From Sphingopyxis indica (GTDB taxonomy: Bacteria; Pseudomonadota; Alphaproteobacteria; Sphingomonadales; Sphingomonadaceae), in the NCBI RefSeq assembly GCF_900188185.1, contig NZ_FZPA01000001.1:744001-808000 (forward strand): 64,000 nt of DNA, in the 5' to 3' direction. This document shows, piece by piece, positions 63,004-64,000 of the stretch; the stretch's first letter is position 1; each line of letters opens with the position of its first letter. Position numbers and translations under genes: made by a program. Under the pieces are notes generated by a model. That model did not search any database and was not told where the DNA came from. It saw only the letters and a list, made by a program, of their open reading frames with translations.

Positions 63004-63936
63004 TCAGCGCATCAGCACCCAGCCATCGCCCTGCCGCTCGGCCCGCGTTCCCGAGAGGGCCGCGAGATCGGCCATTGTCCGCGCGCGATCGCGATCTATG
63101 ACCAGCGCGCCGCGAAAGACGAGCGCTTCGGCATTGGGCGCGATCTCCACGTCGATTCCCGCCGTGCGTTTCAGGTCCGCGGCGACCTCGCCGAGCGGCG
63201 CGCCATTATAGACGAGCAGCCCCGTGCGCCAGCCGCCCACGGTGGCGGCTTCGACGTCGTGGACCTGCGGCGCGGCACCGTCGCGCGCTTCGAGTCCCTT
63301 GCCCGCCGCGAGACGAACATTCTCGCGCTTCGGATTATAGGCGACGATACCTTCGGACACGGCGATCGAAGTGCGCCGTTCCCCGCGCACAACGTTAAAG
63401 GCGGTTCCCAGGTCCACGATCTCGGCCTCGCCAGCTTCGACAACGAATGGATCGGCATCCTTGTGCGTGACATGGAACATCGCTTCGCCGCGCTCGAGCC
63501 GCGCGAAGCGCGGGCGGTCGTCGTCGAGAAGGAGCGTGGAGGCCCCGTTGATCTCGATTTTCGATCCATCGGCAAGCGTGATGCTGCGGTGCTCGCCCGC
63601 GAGCGTCTCGATCCGCTGCGTGTCGTCGAAAAGGCCAAAGCTCGACACGCCGATCACGCCGACGATCGCCGCGGCCAGCGCGCCGCCCAGCCAGGCGCGG
63701 CGCGAGGGACGATGACGGATCGGCTCGGCGTCCCAGACGATCTGCGGCTGCTCGGCGACGGGCAGGGCGTCGAGGTCGGCGTCGAGGCTGGCGAGCGCAT
63801 CATAAGCGGCAGCATGCGCCGGATCGGCTGCGAGCCAATCGGTGAAGCCGTCCCAGTCGGCAAAGGCGGGATCGCGCTGGCGGATCAGCCAGCCGGCCGC
63901 CTCTGCGTCGATGGCAATGGTGGGGTCAGCTTGCAT
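63004..63936 (-). CDS. fecR: FecR family anti-sigma regulator
   Basis: The 310-residue protein has a cytoplasmic N-terminus with a DUF4880-type anti-sigma part (EAAGWLIRQRDPAFADWDGF). One membrane helix lies at about residues 80-100 (WLGGALAAAIVGVIGV). The periplasmic FecR domain follows (ITLADGSKIEINGAST, LERGEAMFHVTHKDADPFVV, DLGTAFNVVRGE), and the C-terminus is receptor-sensing (APLGEVAADLKRTAGIDVEI). It passes the signal from the receptor to the sigma factor. Its start overlaps the sigma-factor gene by 11 bases, and it is one base from the receptor gene. Confidence 0.93.
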   Translation of the reverse strand: MQADPTIAIDAEAAGWLIRQRDPAFADWDGFTDWLAADPAHAAAYDALASLDADLDALPVAEQPQIVWDAEPIRHRPSRRAWLGGALAAAIVGVIGVSSFGLFDDTQRIETLAGEHRSITLADGSKIEINGASTLLLDDDRPRFARLERGEAMFHVTHKDADPFVVEAGEAEIVDLGTAFNVVRGERRTSIAVSEGIVAYNPKRENVRLAAGKGLEARDGAAPQVHDVEAATVGGWRTGLLVYNGAPLGEVAADLKRTAGIDVEIAPNAEALVFRGALVIDRDRARTMADLAALSGTRAERQGDGWVLMR

Positions 63937-64000
63937 CGAACTGCCTCCGCACGGCCGCAAGCGCGGCATAGACTTTGCGCAAATCGGCTTCGACGGTGCT
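63926..64000 (-). CDS. ECF (FecI-type) sigma factor, partial (5' part outside window)
   Basis: Only the last 24 codons before the TGA at 63926-63928 are visible: STVEADLRKVYAALAAVRRQ and FDAS. The pattern matches the end of FecI-family sigma factors, whose region 4 recognition helix ends with a similar SxVexDLrxayaaL. The neighbour FecR supports the call. The rest lies beyond the window. Confidence 0.75.
   Translation of the reverse strand, partial: STVEADLRKVYAALAAVRRQFDAS

Noticed and set aside
1-64000. CRISPR array, prophage or genomic island
   Set aside because: No regularly spaced direct repeats, integrase, phage structural genes or stretch of deviant composition was seen.

Overview
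The window reads as one contiguous piece of chromosome from a GC-rich alphaproteobacterium, most likely a member of the Sphingomonadales and probably Sphingopyxis or a close relative. The evidence is the alphaproteobacterial cell-cycle regulator GcrA, the DnaA-related regulator HdaA, an F0 ATP synthase operon with separate b' and b subunits and no F1 genes beside it, the lptD-surA-pdxA-rsmA order, and FecI/FecR/TonB-receptor signalling. The genus is inferred from gene content and protein style, not from any search. Coding density is high and most genes have housekeeping or envelope roles. There is no rRNA, CRISPR array, phage, plasmid or transposase. One tRNA-Ser (CGA) is present.

Layout. 0-8 kb: an Rnk/GreA-type regulator (cut by the window edge), RadC, the YdbH-YnbE-YdbL envelope trio, then atpI-atpB-atpE-atpF'-atpF ending in a strong terminator. 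8-17 kb: a glutathione transferase, uvrC, a thioesterase overlapping recO, leuB, metZ, apaG overlapping a LysR regulator, and a DUF417 membrane protein that overlaps tail to tail with a penicillin-recognising serine hydrolase. 17-24 kb: parE, an outer-membrane barrel, gcrA overlapping a thioesterase, an ABC-2 permease, hspQ with a heat-shock-type promoter, a Yip1 membrane protein and tRNA-Ser. 24-33 kb: CoA transferase, YghU-type GST, TadE and TadG, a PAS protein with a Phd/YefM-like N-terminus, a pair of acyl-CoA dehydrogenases and a small exported HExxH protein. 33-42.6 kb: the lptD-surA-pdxA-rsmA operon, then pepA, holC, a lipoprotein and ndk. 42.6-53 kb: cardiolipin synthase, purM-purN (PurN carries an extra YjbR-like domain), a DUF2066 protein with hdaA, ppk1 and ppx in one overlapping operon, and RNase D. 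53-64 kb: a small membrane protein with a lactone-oxidase-type flavoprotein, aspS, a VapBC-type toxin-antitoxin pair with a 35-bp palindromic operator, an alpha/beta hydrolase, ppk2, a J-domain protein, and a FecI-FecR-TonB receptor surface-signalling operon running off the right edge.

How they work together. Several genes build the outer membrane: LptD and SurA assemble LPS and barrels, YdbH-YnbE is likely to carry phospholipid, and Cls makes cardiolipin. Three enzymes handle polyphosphate (PPK1, PPX, PPK2). GcrA and HdaA control the cell cycle and replication, while ParE, UvrC, RecO, RadC and HolC serve DNA maintenance.

The less ordinary content is in the spaces between genes and in domain fusions. 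At least six families of long imperfect palindromic repeats occupy intergenic gaps, and one fills the whole purM-purN gap and supplies the purN ribosome-binding site. The fusions are PurN-YjbR, Phd/YefM-PAS-PAS, and an antitoxin that joins a ribbon-helix-helix head to a Phd-type tail. I see no clear multi-gene system that is wholly new; the best candidates are listed as findings.
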